DNA of 64,000 bases from Aquanectria penicillioides. Its lineage: Eukaryota > Ascomycota > Sordariomycetes > Hypocreales > Nectriaceae. The notes beneath the pieces were generated by a model that made no database searches, was not told the DNA's origin, and worked only from the letters and a program-made list of their open reading frames with translations. Below, in pieces: positions 43,651 through 55,884 of this stretch (position 1 is its first letter; each line of letters begins with the position of its first letter). The stretch spans positions 5,828,001-5,892,000 of the forward strand of contig PYIU01000003.1 of assembly GCA_003415625.1 (NCBI GenBank), read 5' to 3'. A program made the translations under genes and the position numbers.

Positions 43651-46007
43651 ATGGCTCCTCCCAGAGTGATTGTCGTGGGCGGCGGCCGTAAGTTTTCTCT
43701 CCCGCACACTCCGCCCCTCGTTGCATTTCACATGTGATTTCCTCTCCATCTCCTCGCCGCCTGTTCCTGCGACCATCGCGGGTGCAATGGGCCAGAAGCT
43801 GGAGAGCGCAGTCGCAATCGCTCGCTCACTTTTACTCTTACTAACCCGTCGGAAATCCAGTCTCCGGCCTCTCGGCTGCGCACACCATCTACCTCGCTGG
43901 CGGCAACGTCGTCGTTCTCGACAAGCAGGGTAAGTTTCTACAACTCTCCAAACCCGTCCCTCCATTTTCACGTGAAACTCGTGCTTTTCGAGCTGTCCTC
44001 TCCCCCCCAACCCGTCAGCCTCATTCGTCTCACCTGCTCGACATTGGTGCATTGCCCGCATTCACATCTCACCTCCCACCCCCACCGCTCCGGCCCGAAC
44101 ACCCTGCCTCCCCATGACATGTGCTCACCTGCGTCATCACCACAGGTTTCTTCGGCGGCAACTCCACCAAGGCCACCTCCGGAATCAACGGCGCCCTTAC
44201 CCGCACTCAGGTCGAGCATGGCGTCCCCGACAGCGTCAAGCAGTTCTACGACGACACCCTGAAGTCGGCCCGTGACAAGGCCCGTCCCGATCTCATCAAG
44301 GTCCTCACCTACAAGTCCGCTGCCGCCGTCGAGTGGCTCCAGGATGAGTTCAACCTCGACCTCACCCTCGTCTCCCGTCTCGGGTAAGCGTCCGCCTCAT
44401 TTCACCCCCAAACTGCCAAGTTCAACAATGCTGACTACTCTACCCAGTGGCCACTCCCAGCCCCGAACCCACCGTGGCCATGACGCCAAGTTCCCCGGCA
44501 TGGCCATCACCTACGCCCTGATGCAGCGCCTTGAGGAGCTCGCCGAGAGCGAGCCCGGCCGTGTCGAGATCATCAAAAAGGCCCGCGTCACCAGCCTCAA
44601 CAAGGAGGGCAACACCGTCACCGGTGTCACTTATGAGTACAACGACGAGACCCTCACCCTCAACGGCCCCGTTATCCTTGCCACCGGTGGTTACGCCGCC
44701 GATTTCTCAGACAGCTCTCTGCTCAAGAAGCACCGCCCCGACACCTACGGCCTCGCCACCACCAACGGCACCCACGCTACCGGTGACGGTCAGAAGATGA
44801 TTATGGCCATTGGCGGCAATGGCATCGATATGGACAAGGTCCAAGTCCACCCCACTGGTCTCGTTGACCCCAAGGACCCCGGCTCCAAGTGGAAGTTCCT
44901 TGCCGCTGAGGCCCTCCGAGGTGAGGGTGGCCTCCTCCTCAACGCCGACGGTGACCGATTCTGCGACGAGCTGGGCCACCGTGACTACGTCTCCGGCATG
45001 ATGTGGAAGGAGAAGGACAAGAGCAAGTTCCCCATCCGCCTCGTCCTCAACTCCAAGGCCTCCAAGGTCCTCGACTTCCACACCCGCCATTACTCTGGCC
45101 GCGGCCTCATGAAGAAGATGACCGGCAAGGAGCTTGCTAAGGAGATTGGCTGCACCCCTGAGCACCTCCAGGGAACCTTCAAGACTTACAACGCCATTGC
45201 CGATGGCAAGGAGAAGGACCCTGGGGCAAGAAGTACTTCCACAACGTGCCCCTCGACATTGACGACGACTTCCACGTCGCTCTGATGGAGCCCGTCCTTC
45301 ACTTCACCATGGGTGGTGTCGAGATCAACGACAAGTCCGAGGTCCTCAACCAGGACAAGCAGCCCTTCGAGGGTCTCTACGCCTGCGGTGAGTTGGCCGG
45401 CGGTGTCCACGGTGCCAACCGTCTCGGTGGTTCCTCTCTGCTAGGCTGCGTCGTCTACGGCCGAGTCGCCGGTGACACTGCCAGCAACTACCTCTTCCGA
45501 CAGGCCCTCAAGGGCGTCAGCGCCGGCGGTGCTGGTTCTGCTGCCGCCCAGCGTGTCGGCCAGATCTCCCTGCACCTCGACCCCAACGCCCCCAACCGCG
45601 TCACCGTTGAGTGGAACGCCGCCGGCACCGTTCCCTCCGGCGGCTCCGGCCCCGCTGTTTTCGCCGAGCAGGCCGTCTCAGGCTCCGCTCCCGCCGCCTC
45701 TGCCCCCACTGAGACCGCCAAGGCCGGACCCAAGCCCTTCAGTGTTCCCGAGAAGGAGTACACCATGGAGGAGGTTGCTAAGCACAACACTAAGGGTGAC
45801 CTCTGGGTCGTCGTCAAGGGTGTCGTCATGGACCTCAGCAACTGGCTCGAGGAGCACCCCGGTGGCGTCAACGCCATCCTCAACTTCATGGGCCGCGATG
45901 CTACCGAGGAGTTTGAGATGCTTCACGACGACGAGGTCATCCCCAAATATGCTCCCGAGCAGGTCATTGGCCGCGTCAAGGGCCAGGAGGTTACCCTGGA
46001 GCTGTAA
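43651..46007 (+). CDS. OSM1: Soluble fumarate reductase with C-terminal cytochrome b5 domain, apparent frameshift
   Basis: Exons are 43651-43687, 43861-43929, 44146-44383 and 44448-46007. The FAD-binding N-terminus is VIVVGGGLSGLSAAHTIYLAGGNVVVLDK. The FRD/SDH flavoprotein core includes FGGNSTKATSGINGA, the catalytic-type HPTGLVDP and LAAEALRGEGG, and GELAGGVHGANRLGGSSLLGC. After an Ala/Pro linker there is a cytochrome b5 domain with the heme-ligand motif HPGG (LEEHPGG). The enzyme reduces fumarate to succinate, reoxidising FADH2/NADH during low oxygen or oxidative protein folding (Osm1/Frd1 family). At 45217-45226 the frame changes: GKEKDP continues as WGKKYFHNVP only if one C is added in GACCCTGGGG. 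I therefore infer one lost base. Codon use is strongly C-biased, suggesting high expression. Confidence 0.9.
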
Positions 46008-49000
46008 TGTCACAGTTGTAAGCCGGGGAACCGCGCGGTTGTGCGATGATGTGATGAGAAAGATGTGTTGCTTGTTTGTAGCTCACGCCCAAAAAGGGGC
46101 TATGGACCATGGACCATCAAGGCGCAAAAGGATTTATTGTATTGATAGGTTGGGATGCATGCCGCTTGTTGCAAATACTACTACTATTCACTTTTTTTCT
46201 ACCTACGAATGAAACGTTCCATTCCTTTCTCTCGGTGATTTTTGTGCTACTGTCTAGGTAAGCACCTGGATGGACTTGATTCAGGGACCGGCAACGTGCC
46301 CGCGGCATAAAACGACATGACAACATTGCTGTGCGCTCACACGAAGCAGTGATACAGCAACCACACAAGTCCCAAGCCTAACCTAACCTGGACCTCGATG
46401 AAGGATGGGACAAGGCGCTGATCTCGTCGTTCTTGCCTGAGGCAGTGTCCGGGCTATAGTGATGGATGGCATTGTGCAGTCTCACGAGCTGGGCGGCAGA
46501 TCCCAAGACTTGGCGGCTTATCTGTATGGAAGCCAGGGGGCGGACTGAAAGCTCCGGGCGCGGGTTCGATAAGGTCATGATTGAGAAACGAGGCTTCATT
46601 GTCTCGCATCGTGGTTGGCTTTGCATGGCTGTCTCGATGCGTCATTGCCTGGTTCGATTAGTTGCGCTACACGAAATACGCTGATGGGAGTGCCAGAGTT
46701 GAACTGAACCATTGCGCTTGTGCCACTTCAGCCGCTGTGTCCCAGACACCATGGACAGCCAGGTGCCGCCAGAAGTTGCTCGAAAGCCCACTATTCATAC
46801 ATGCGGCCGCCGGGTCCGTCGTCCATGTCTAGGCCTGTGGTGCTTCCTTGATGGCGACGACGCAATGCCGGTGGCTAGCCCAAGCTTCCACCTACCGACC
46901 ATGTCCCTACCGCCACGCAGCGCAAGACGTTCGCGACCGTCGGCCAAGCACCAAAAGAAACGATTCGAGATGGGTGAAACCTGAACGAACGCGTGTATGT
47001 GGACGAGGCATGGCACGTTGCGCTGAGGCAGAGGACTCGGGTGGCAAGCACCGGCGCCCGCGGTATGGTCGGCGATTGATGACGGCGGAAAAGCAACAAT
47101 GTCGGGTCGGTAAATCTGGGAGGCATCCCGTCAAGCTCGACGGTTGAGAAGGGAACTAATAAACTGGTCGACTGGCCCTGGGGTATTACCTGACCTCCTC
47201 TGGAATGAACCAATTGGTCAACTATTCGCTGCCGGCCCTCGAAGCTATAAATCGAGAGGGCGGACGAGCCTCAGGCATGTGAAACTCGGTGAGGTTGGGT
47301 TGGGCGATGGGAGAATTCGTTCCTGAGACAAGAGATCTCAGCTGGAGCTTTGGAATGGGCAGTAGGGCTGCGTTGGTGGCGTTGGGCTTGATAGATGTGG
47401 ATGGCTATCTGAGGACGTTTTGGTGAGGCTGGCTAGCACAGCTCTGTCTTACATCTCGAGGTTCCTGAACAAGGGGGTGCGTTTGTGGACGCAGGATCGG
47501 TGGATGAGAGATGGGGAAGAGGGTTGCGTGGCTGCCGAGAATTTTCGCATAGACCGCAGTTGATGACAAGGAGAGACAAAGCAAGCATCAAATTCATCTT
47601 TTGTTTTTCTTCCTTGCAATGACCTTGTAATGATAATTGCACACACAAACTGTTACGTAGTCAGGCAGAGACATGAGGCGCGCCTCCAACAAGGCCCACG
47701 ATAGCTGGCCTCAAAGGAAGAAAAGGCGAACAACATTGTTCACCATCCGCATGGGGACACGGTCTGTCTGCAGGGAACTCTAGCCAAAAGAAAATCAAAC
47801 ACCATAAAGGAGAAGAAGGAAGCGAATATGCAAGCTGACTCAGCGGGAAGTGCAGTTCGCGTGTTTCGGTTTTTTTTTTCTAGTTCGTACATCACATCAC
47901 ATCACGGCAGAGAGGGGGAGAGAGAGATCTTTACGGTTAGGGTCAAGGGGGAAGGGGGGGGGGCGTGTGTGGCCTGACAACTACCGAGTAAGCGGTGTAT
48001 GGCATGAGCAAAAGATATGGAGACTCGGCAGCGAGAAAAAAAAAAAGAGGAGCTAGGAGATAGTTCAGAGAGCGAGGAAGAATGAGAGAATCGGAGAGGA
48101 AAGAAGGAAGAAAAAAAGAGGGTACCCTGGGGTAAGGTGCATGCTTCGAGACAAGACTCGATTTTTGATTGCTCCCCTTGCTCGTTCGTGCCCCCGGACC
48201 CCGAGAACCCGATGGACCGGGGTTGGGAGGAATGAAGCAACCAAACTCCGGCTGTAGAGAGAGCATGAGGGCCGGAGGCGAGGGGGGGGAGCTGAGTCTC
48301 GGATGGAGGAATGCGGGATCGGCTTGGAGAGCGTTGGTTTCGGAGTCTGTTGCGGGCTTGATGCCGCTGTGATGTGATATTTTGAGTGTCGGATTTTATT
48401 GTCGGAGGCGACTGGTAGAGGTTTTTTTTAGTGTGACTTCTTTACTACCTATTTCTTTCTTTCGCGTCTTCATCGGACGCGCAACGGCGGGAGGAGAAGA
48501 CATTCATCATCAGGGTGTTGGACGGGATCGTGACGTGCTGCTCCTAGCCCGTGTTGGTTGGTTCAGAATAGGCAGCCTATCGCTTTGGCTCTGCTGCATC
48601 AGAAGCGAAGCGACGCGGGCGGCCACTTACAAAACGAAAAGGCAACTCCAGTGACGGATACGGCCGGTGACGTTGACCCGCTGGGAGTAGTTGGAGAGAA
48701 ACGCGCCGATTAGGGCCAAGGGACGTGGCCGCGACCACCGGCCACTAGGTAACTTACTCCCGGGGAGCACGGGGCCGACCCAAAAGATGCCTTTGGACAA
48801 AGTCATGGGCTTTTCCACCACCCCGGGTTGGTGATTTGACTCCCGTCATCACATCGGGGCCCCCCAGAAAACCAATCATGACACAGCGGCCTGTCGACCC
48901 TGGTAAAATCATCCAGTAATAGCGTGGCGTCGTCGCCTTCATCCAACCCTCCTCACCAGCACCCCGCAAATAGCCATCCACATCCGGATCCCTGGGGCGC

Positions 49001-49060
49001 ACCTACCAGCACAGTAGCTATCGCTCATGAGAGACACTGTGGGGGCCTCTCTTTCTTCCC

Positions 49061-49110
49061 TTTTTTTTTTTTTTTTTTTTTTTTTGTTGGTTGGTTGGTT
49101 GGTTGGTTGG
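49061..49110. repeat. T25 tract followed by TTGG repeats
   Basis: Twenty-five T followed by about six TTGG tetramers and a G run. Confidence 0.9.
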
Positions 49111-51200
49111 GGGGGCTTGGCTTTGCCTTGTCAAGAGTCAGATGCCGTGATGGCGGAGGTACAGTACCGTGCGGCACCCCAGCCACCCGCACCCATTGGC
49201 CCAGTGCCTCGAGCTTCGTCGCATGATTTGCGGCTGTCTTTGTCAAGATCAAACAAGTGGCTTGAAGAGAGAGCTGTTAGGACCTGGGGTCTTTGGGCTG
49301 TGGTTCGCATCGAGAGAGTGCCTGAACTGAACGCGTAAGTCTTTGGCCGGTTTTCCTTCTTTTTCTATTTCTTCCTCCTTGGTGCATCCCAAGGCTTGAG
49401 CTGTCATTGCCATTTGGGACCGGAAGGGTTGCGAAGAGTGACGTCGAGGCAACAGCCAATACCCCTAAAAAGGGAGACGTAAAAAGAAGAAGAAGAAGAA
49501 GAAGAAGAGGGTGTCTCTCTCTGGCGTCATATTTTTACACCATGTCAAAGGGAAAGAAATAAAAGCCTGGGGCTATAACTCCGGCGCTTGAGAGGGAACG
49601 CGGAGAAAAATGATGACGATGTGATGAGAATAGACAAAGCTCGAGTTGGGTAGATAGACGGTTAATCGGCATGGTTCCGCTGACGAAGGATGTCACTCTG
49701 CACCGTGTTCGCGATGACGCTTGGGAATGGGTGGGTCAAGGCAGTATTCGTAGAAAGGACTAGAGACACAGTGGCAGAGACAGAGGGAGAGAGAGCTAGA
49801 GAGAGCGAGAGATAGAGAGACATGCAGGCAAACCATCTTTTCTTATTCCCCCCTGGCATAGCGTTTGTCTGCTTTGTCATGTCTATCTATGCTCTGCCTC
49901 CCTAGGACTCGCTTGTGCTGCCTAGCATCGGCGATAGTGGGAGAGCGACAAGTGGCTTCCTCGTGCTGAGGGCGCTGGTCGTGTCTCGTCATGTCGTGTC
50001 GTGTCGTGTCACCACCGTCCTCCGTCTTTCATCAAGTCGGCTACATAGGTAGCATTGCGCCTCTTTTTCAGCCCAGGGACTCAGGGGAAAACAAGGCTGT
50101 ATGGGGAAACCAGGAATTCATTCGCTGGCTGGTTATCCACTCATTTTTTTTTAATTTTCTTTTTCTTTTTCGTTCCGTGTAACGCAAGAGTCAAAAGAAA
50201 CGAAACCGAGAGACGAGAAAAATAGGGGATCCTGCATCTCGGTTCTCTCCTCGGCCTAGAATTGACAAACGTCTTCGTGACGAACGGCATGAACGGATGT
50301 ACCGGTACCATATAACAAGCTCCACCGTTGAACACACCCACGTCTGCCACCTTTATTTTTTCAAATTTTCGATTTCTTTTCCCTTTCCCTTTGCATCCCT
50401 GGCTACAGTCTGCCCCCCCCTTGTCTGGCCTGGTCTGTCTGGGGCAGTCTGGAGACGGTGCGAGCCTGCAACCGCATACACGCGGCCCCAGAGTATCCAG
50501 TACTCTTACACCGCAGCGGGTGCAGGCTGCGAGCCAAGTCGCCTCTACTGTAGTGCACAGTAGGGTGAGTGAGCCCATCGGTTGGGCCCCTCCCGGGGTA
50601 GCCGCTGCACCGTGGAGGCACCGTTGCTCGTGCCGGCCGTGCGAATAGCGTTGAAGGAGACACTGGCCTAGCTTTTGTAGGCATCTATCTAGCGCTCTCT
50701 CATCTCCAGGCCCTGCTCGTCACGGCCGGCATCTTATGCATCTTATGCTTGAATCTTTGATAAGAGTGACTTGCCTCGCGGGGTGCTGTTTCCAGCTGGG
50801 TATACGGCCACCCTAGGACCTAGGACGAGGGGTTCTTCCATATTGGGCGAGCAACTGGCATGTTGAGATAACATGGTGATGCAGAAGCGACTGGTTCGAT
50901 CCTCTCCCTTGGGTCAACCTGCAGTCGATCATGATCTGTGCTCTCACCATTCCGTGGGCCGAGGGAGGAAAGGCTCGAGTCTTGGCGGGCAACTTGGGTA
51001 GACTGCCTCTTGTCTGGCCTTGTCCCTTTATGCTGGGGTGGTAGGAAGAAGCATGGGGCAACTGGTTGAGGTGAACCAGTTTCAGATTTGGCTTGCACTC
51101 AGATGAACGGATTAACCACCCATTTATTACCACGAAGGTAAGGCAGTTAGGAAAGAGAGCGAGATATGGCTGGAGAAGGCTAGAGAGAAAAGGAATTAGG

Positions 51201-51203
<3 letters not shown>

Positions 51204-51235
<32 letters not shown>
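51204..51235. repeat. (GA)n microsatellite
   Basis: About 15 uninterrupted GA units in a purine-rich context. Confidence 0.9.
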
Positions 51236-51237
<2 letters not shown>

Positions 51238-51777
51238 AAGTGACAATAGTGACAAGAAAAAAAGCGGAAAGCTATTGAACAAAGGGAAAAAGAAACAGGA
51301 ATTGTGGGACAAAATAGATAGACAATCAGAGACTCCCGCTGGTTGCTGGCGCTGGAGCGATGGTGTAGTTGTACAATGCCACGATGCAGAGTCGTACATC
51401 AGAGCAGTCCGTCCTCCATCTCACCTCATCCCATTGAGGACACAGCACGACGCCATATCCACGTACCAGTACACAGGCCGACTGCAGCACAGGCGTCGTC
51501 GGCACCGGGCTGGGCAGTGGACACAAAGGCCATTGAGCTTCGAGAGAACAGAGGTCGAGTCCACGGCGCACTGTGCTCTAGACATGGGCTGGATCCTCCT
51601 GCCTGCCCTCGAGCCCTGGTAACTTCCCAACTGCGGACCGGGGTGCGAAGCCTGGGGGAGTCGACATTGTGCTGGGGGACCCCCGGCTGAACGGGGCCAG
51701 TCTCGTCACTGACTCCCCGTCAGCGGACGGGTCTGGGCCTTGCTGCTGTGCAATGGCACAGATGGACACTTTGTACA

Positions 51778-51845
51778 TAGGTACGGATAGACACAGAACA
51801 GGTAGGTAGGTACCTAGGTAGGTGAGGTAGTCAGGTATAGGTAGC
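51778..51845. repeat. TAGGTA-rich palindromic patch
   Basis: Clustered TAGGTA and CCTAGG elements (for example GGTAGGTAGGTACCTAGGTA), matching the palindromes at 40831-40909 and about 3996-4036. Confidence 0.75.
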
Positions 51846-52810
51846 CAGAGCCAGAGCCAGAGCCAGAACCAGACCCAAAGGCCCCAACTCTCCATGTACA
51901 ACCCGCACCCACTGAGGCGTCCAGTCAGTGAGAGAGCCTGAGAGCCCTGCGACCTTGGACTTGCCAATGTGGCCCAATCACCCGCCGCTGGTCTCTTACC
52001 CAGCGCCGATCCTTTCCGGATTTTGCCTCCTGACTCGACCCAGCCCGTTTATGTCCAGTTTGCCTCTCCTCTCACGCCTCCACCTCCGCCTTTATTCTTT
52101 TAACTTTTGCCTATACGTGGACAGTTGACTGGCACGGATATCCCTCCGTTGTACTGTGCTGTACCGATGGAAAGGCTGTCCGTGTCGTTTTCCGTTTCTT
52201 TTCATCGCCCACCTTACCTCACCTCACTTTTTGCCTTTGGTCCTTTTGTTCTGGTTCGCTCACAAAGGAGAGAAAGAGGATGATAGTGAAATCTTTGGGC
52301 CTTTGGACAGGGACGTCCCGGGTGTTCTATGTTTTCTCCTTTCTGCCTCTCGGCCTCTCCTTCTCTTCCTCTGTTTCCCCTCCCGCAAGCAAGAAAATAA
52401 CCACCATCAGACCACCCGCGTCCATCTGCGTTTGCCCCCCTCGCACTGACTGATTGACTTTGGTCCAAGTGGGGGAAACGACTCACTGGTGTAACCCGTG
52501 CCGTGCACCCGGTGTTCCGCGAACTTGTTAGCGCACGAGGAACCTGCCTTGACCACAGTATGGTACAGCATCAGTAATCCGTACACAGGTGGTTGGTCTC
52601 TAACCTCACTCTGCTCGGTCCGCGGGTAGCCTCCAGGCCTGAGTCAGCAGGCGCCTCTGCACGCTGCACATGGCGCCGCATTGCGCATTGCACATCGCAC
52701 GCACTGCCTGCACAACTAGGTCGGTAGATAGGTACATATGCGGTAAACGTGCTGCTGCAAAGTACCCCATGCGTCGTAGTTCGTGCGCACAAGGCCGGTC
52801 TCGCCCAGGG

Positions 52811-52876
52811 CGGCAGAGGGCAGAAGATGGCAGAAGATGGCAGAGAATGGCAGAGAATGAGAATGGCAGATGATGG
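52811..52876. repeat. 10-bp tandem repeat, consensus CAGAAGATGG
   Basis: Five to six imperfect decamers (CAGAAGATGG, CAGAGAATGG), upstream of the sugar transporter. Confidence 0.85.
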
Positions 52877-53286
52877 CTGGACAGGGCAGGGCAGTGCCCC
52901 GTGTCCCGTGCTCTGTGTGTCCTGTGTGTCTCTCGTGTCGTCTCGTAGTGTTTCCCGTTGGGGCCTTGTCTTCTACGATCCGATGTCTCTCTACCTCGGG
53001 AGCCGTCCTCCCGCTGCCACTGGTCGACGGGGGGGAGAGCATAAACTGCACCGTAGACACCGTGCAGTCCTGCTCCCACTAGGCCCGCCGATGCTGCAAC
53101 TCACTGACTCCCTCTGATCATGATCAGTGCATCGCCTCTGGCGGCCTTGGGCCTGCGCGCTGGGGCTTGTCCGCTGGGGCGTTCCCCGGCGTTCCACTGG
53201 CGCTCACTGGCGGTGCTGGGGACTGCCCTGGGGCGCTTCCTTTTGCTGGCTCCACACCCACAAACACGCCCGCACGCCCTCACGCC

Positions 53287-53345
53287 CTCGCACACACGCA
53301 CACACACACACACTCGCTCGCTCTCTCACACACGCACACACACAC
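53287..53345. repeat. CA/CGCA-rich microsatellite
   Basis: Interrupted CA repeats about 280 bp before the transporter start. Confidence 0.85.
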
Positions 53346-53623
53346 CGTCGCTCGGCTGCTCGCTTTTCTCACGCCCTCCAGGCCCGGTGCAGCGTTGCCT
53401 GTACTGTGCTGCTGTACGTACCATTGCAGCAGCCGTAGCGTCTCCCATATTCCCATATTACCCACCCGCAATCCCGCAAATCGCCCAATCGTTCATCAAT
53501 CGTCCATGGTCCCCCGTCCCAAGTCCCTCTCTACCCTTCCACCTCCACCAAATTTGGCCGCCTTGGAGCCTCTTCTCAGGCCAACGCTGCTGACCCTGGA
53601 TTGACGTCGCAAACACAGACACC

Positions 53624-55884
53624 ATGGCCATTGCCATGGGCTGGCAGAAACCCGACAATGTCGCGGGCTCGTCGGCGCCGGCCATCATGGTCGGCCTCTT
53701 CGTGGCTTCCGGCGGGTTGCTGTTCGGCTACGATACCGGGTAAGACCATTCTCTCTTGTCCCCATTTTGCGCGCCATTCTCTACGCACCACCGATCGGGA
53801 TCCGCCGCCCTCAACCACCGACGAACCGCGATGCCTCTGCTGGTAGAAATGACGATGCCGACGGGGCAGGACGCTGCCTGTACCGCGATGGGTTCAACTT
53901 GTGGCTGGCTGCCGCGCTCCGTCATTTTTGGGCTCTCGACCCAATCCACACCATCGCGATGCCTTCGAATGTCGCCGCCACCCCCAGACGAGACGCAACC
54001 CCGATCAACACCAAGAAACAGAGCTGGAAGTCGGTGAAATCACCGAAAAATCGTCGAGCGAAGCAGGGGGGGCATTTTGATCACCATTTTACTGTCGAAA
54101 CCACGCCCATTCTAGGATTCCGAAACGCCGCCGCCCAGCGCTCTCCCACACCTCTTCACATCGCGTCACGTTGTCGACGATACACGAAGCTAACCACCAC
54201 TTCTTTGCCACTATAGTGCGATAAACGGTATCCTTGCCATGACCGAGTTCAAAGAACAGTTCGGAACGAAATGTTACGATAGCAACCACAAACTTGAAAT
54301 TTGCACAAAGGACTCGTCCATTATCGTCGCCATCCTCAGCGCAGGCACCGCACTCGGTGCCCTGCTTGCCGCTCCCGCCGGCGACTCCCTGGGCCGTCGC
54401 AAAACTCTCCTCGTCGCCGTCGCAATCTTCTGCATCGGAGCCGTCTTCCAAGTCTGCGCTCAGGCTGTTGACATGTTGCTGGCTGGAAGGTATATCGCGC
54501 TTCTTCCTCAACCCTCACCACCACCGTGAATAGTTGCTCATGGCTCACTAGGTTCCTTGCTGGTGTCGGCGTCGGCGTAATATCAGTCTTGGTCCCTCTA
54601 TACCAATCCGAGATGGCACCAAAATGGATTCGAGGTACCCTTGTCTGCGCATATCAGCTCTCCATCACAATAGGCCTCTTCGCATCATCTGTCGTCAATA
54701 TCATCACCTCTCGCATACACAACTCATCAGCATACCGCACCCCCCTCGGCCTGCAACTTGTCCCCGCCCTCATCCTTACCGCTGGCCTACTACTTCTTCC
54801 CGAAACACCTCGCTTCCTCGTTAAAAAAGGCCGAAACGAAGAGGCCGGGCTCTCCCTCAGTCGACTACGACGACTCGACATCACCCATCCTGCTTTGGTT
54901 GATGAGCTGCAGGAAATCATCGCCAATCATCAGTATGAACTCACCCTAGGTCCGGACACCTACAAGGACATCTTTGTTGGGTCGCCGCACCTCGGAAGAA
55001 GAACCTTTACTGGCTGTGGCCTGCAGATGCTCCAGCAACTAACAGGAATCAACTTCATCATGTATTACAGTACCTCCTTCTTTGATGGTGCAGGAGTTGA
55101 AAGCCCCTATACGAAATCTCTCATCATCAACGTTATCAATGTGGTGTCCACCATTCCCGGATTGCTCGTCATCGAGCACTGGGGTCGACGAAGGCTACTG
55201 ATGATTGGTGCCCTCGGTATGGCTGCGTGCCAGCTTCTGATGGCCTCCTTCAACGCTGCCACCGGTGATGATATGAAAAAGATTTCTCAAACCATTCTAG
55301 TCACTTTTTGCGCTATTAACATTTTCTTCTTCGCTGCGTCGTGGGGCCCCGTGTGTTGGGTCGTCACCTCCGAAATTTTTCCCCTCAAAGTCCGCGCCAA
55401 GGCCATGTCCGTCTCCACAGCCTGCAACTGGGTTCTGAACTTCGCCATAGCCTACAGTTCACCTTTTATGCTTGGACAAGGTCCTGGGAACGCCGCTTTT
55501 GGGCCAAAGATTTTCTTCATATGGGGCGCCTTCTGTATCTTGGCTGTCTTCTTCGTGTGGTGCATGGTGTACGAGACCAGCAAGATCAGTTTAGAACAGA
55601 TTGACGAGATGTACGAGCGGGTCAATCACGCGTGGAACAGCAAATCGTTCGAGCCTAGTTGGAGTTTCCAGCAGATGCTTAACGACGGATGGTCCCCGAG
55701 CGGTCAGCCGCCTGCCAATCACGAGCTACAAACGACAACCACTGCCTCGAGTGCAGACACGACACTTGGCGACGGTGATTCATCATCGATTACAGTGAAT
55801 AATTCGAATGGCAACAGCAATGCTTCGTCAAACGACCAGAATAAGGGCCCACCGGTCATGGCCAATGTCGATTTCAGCTACTAG
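53624..55884 (+). CDS. MFS sugar transporter / glucose sensor, RCO3-like
   Basis: Three exons, 53624-53739, 54217-54489 and 54552-55884, give 573 residues. The first intron is long for this window (477 nt). Sugar-porter signatures are complete: GGLLFGYDTGAINGIL in helix 1, GDSLGRRKT between helices 2 and 3, RFLAGVGVGVISVLVPLYQSE, the PETPRFLVKKGR loop, QQLTGINFIMYYSTSFF in helix 7 and WGRRRLL. There are 12 membrane segments. The C-terminal tail of about 110 residues is polar, with Ser/Asn/Thr-rich stretches. The N-terminus MAIAMGWQKPDNVAGSSAPAIMVGLFVASGG resembles the RCO3/high-affinity glucose transporter branch, where members act as transporters or glucose sensors. It should be in the plasma membrane. 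Confidence 0.92.

Larger units (their letters stand above)
46008..53623. other. 7.6 kb gene-poor, microsatellite-rich region upstream of the sugar transporter
   Basis: I find no reading frame with family motifs. It holds T25 followed by TTGG repeats (49061-49110), an AGA run near 49485, a (GA)n tract, a TAGGTA-rich patch (51778-51845), AGCCAG hexamers (51846-51870), a decamer repeat (52811-52876) and a CA tract (53287-53345). Part is presumably the promoter and 5' leader of the transporter and part the 3' UTR of the fumarate reductase. Non-coding RNAs are possible but cannot be read from sequence alone. Confidence 0.5.

Noticed and set aside
44707..45165. Leu/Val/Glu-rich minus-strand frame antisense to fumarate reductase
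   Set aside because: It is a shadow of the strongly codon-biased sense gene; the GC-rich third positions keep the antisense frame open.
50880..50910. tRNA-like GGTTCGATCC element
   Set aside because: No matching acceptor, D or anticodon stems can be placed around it.
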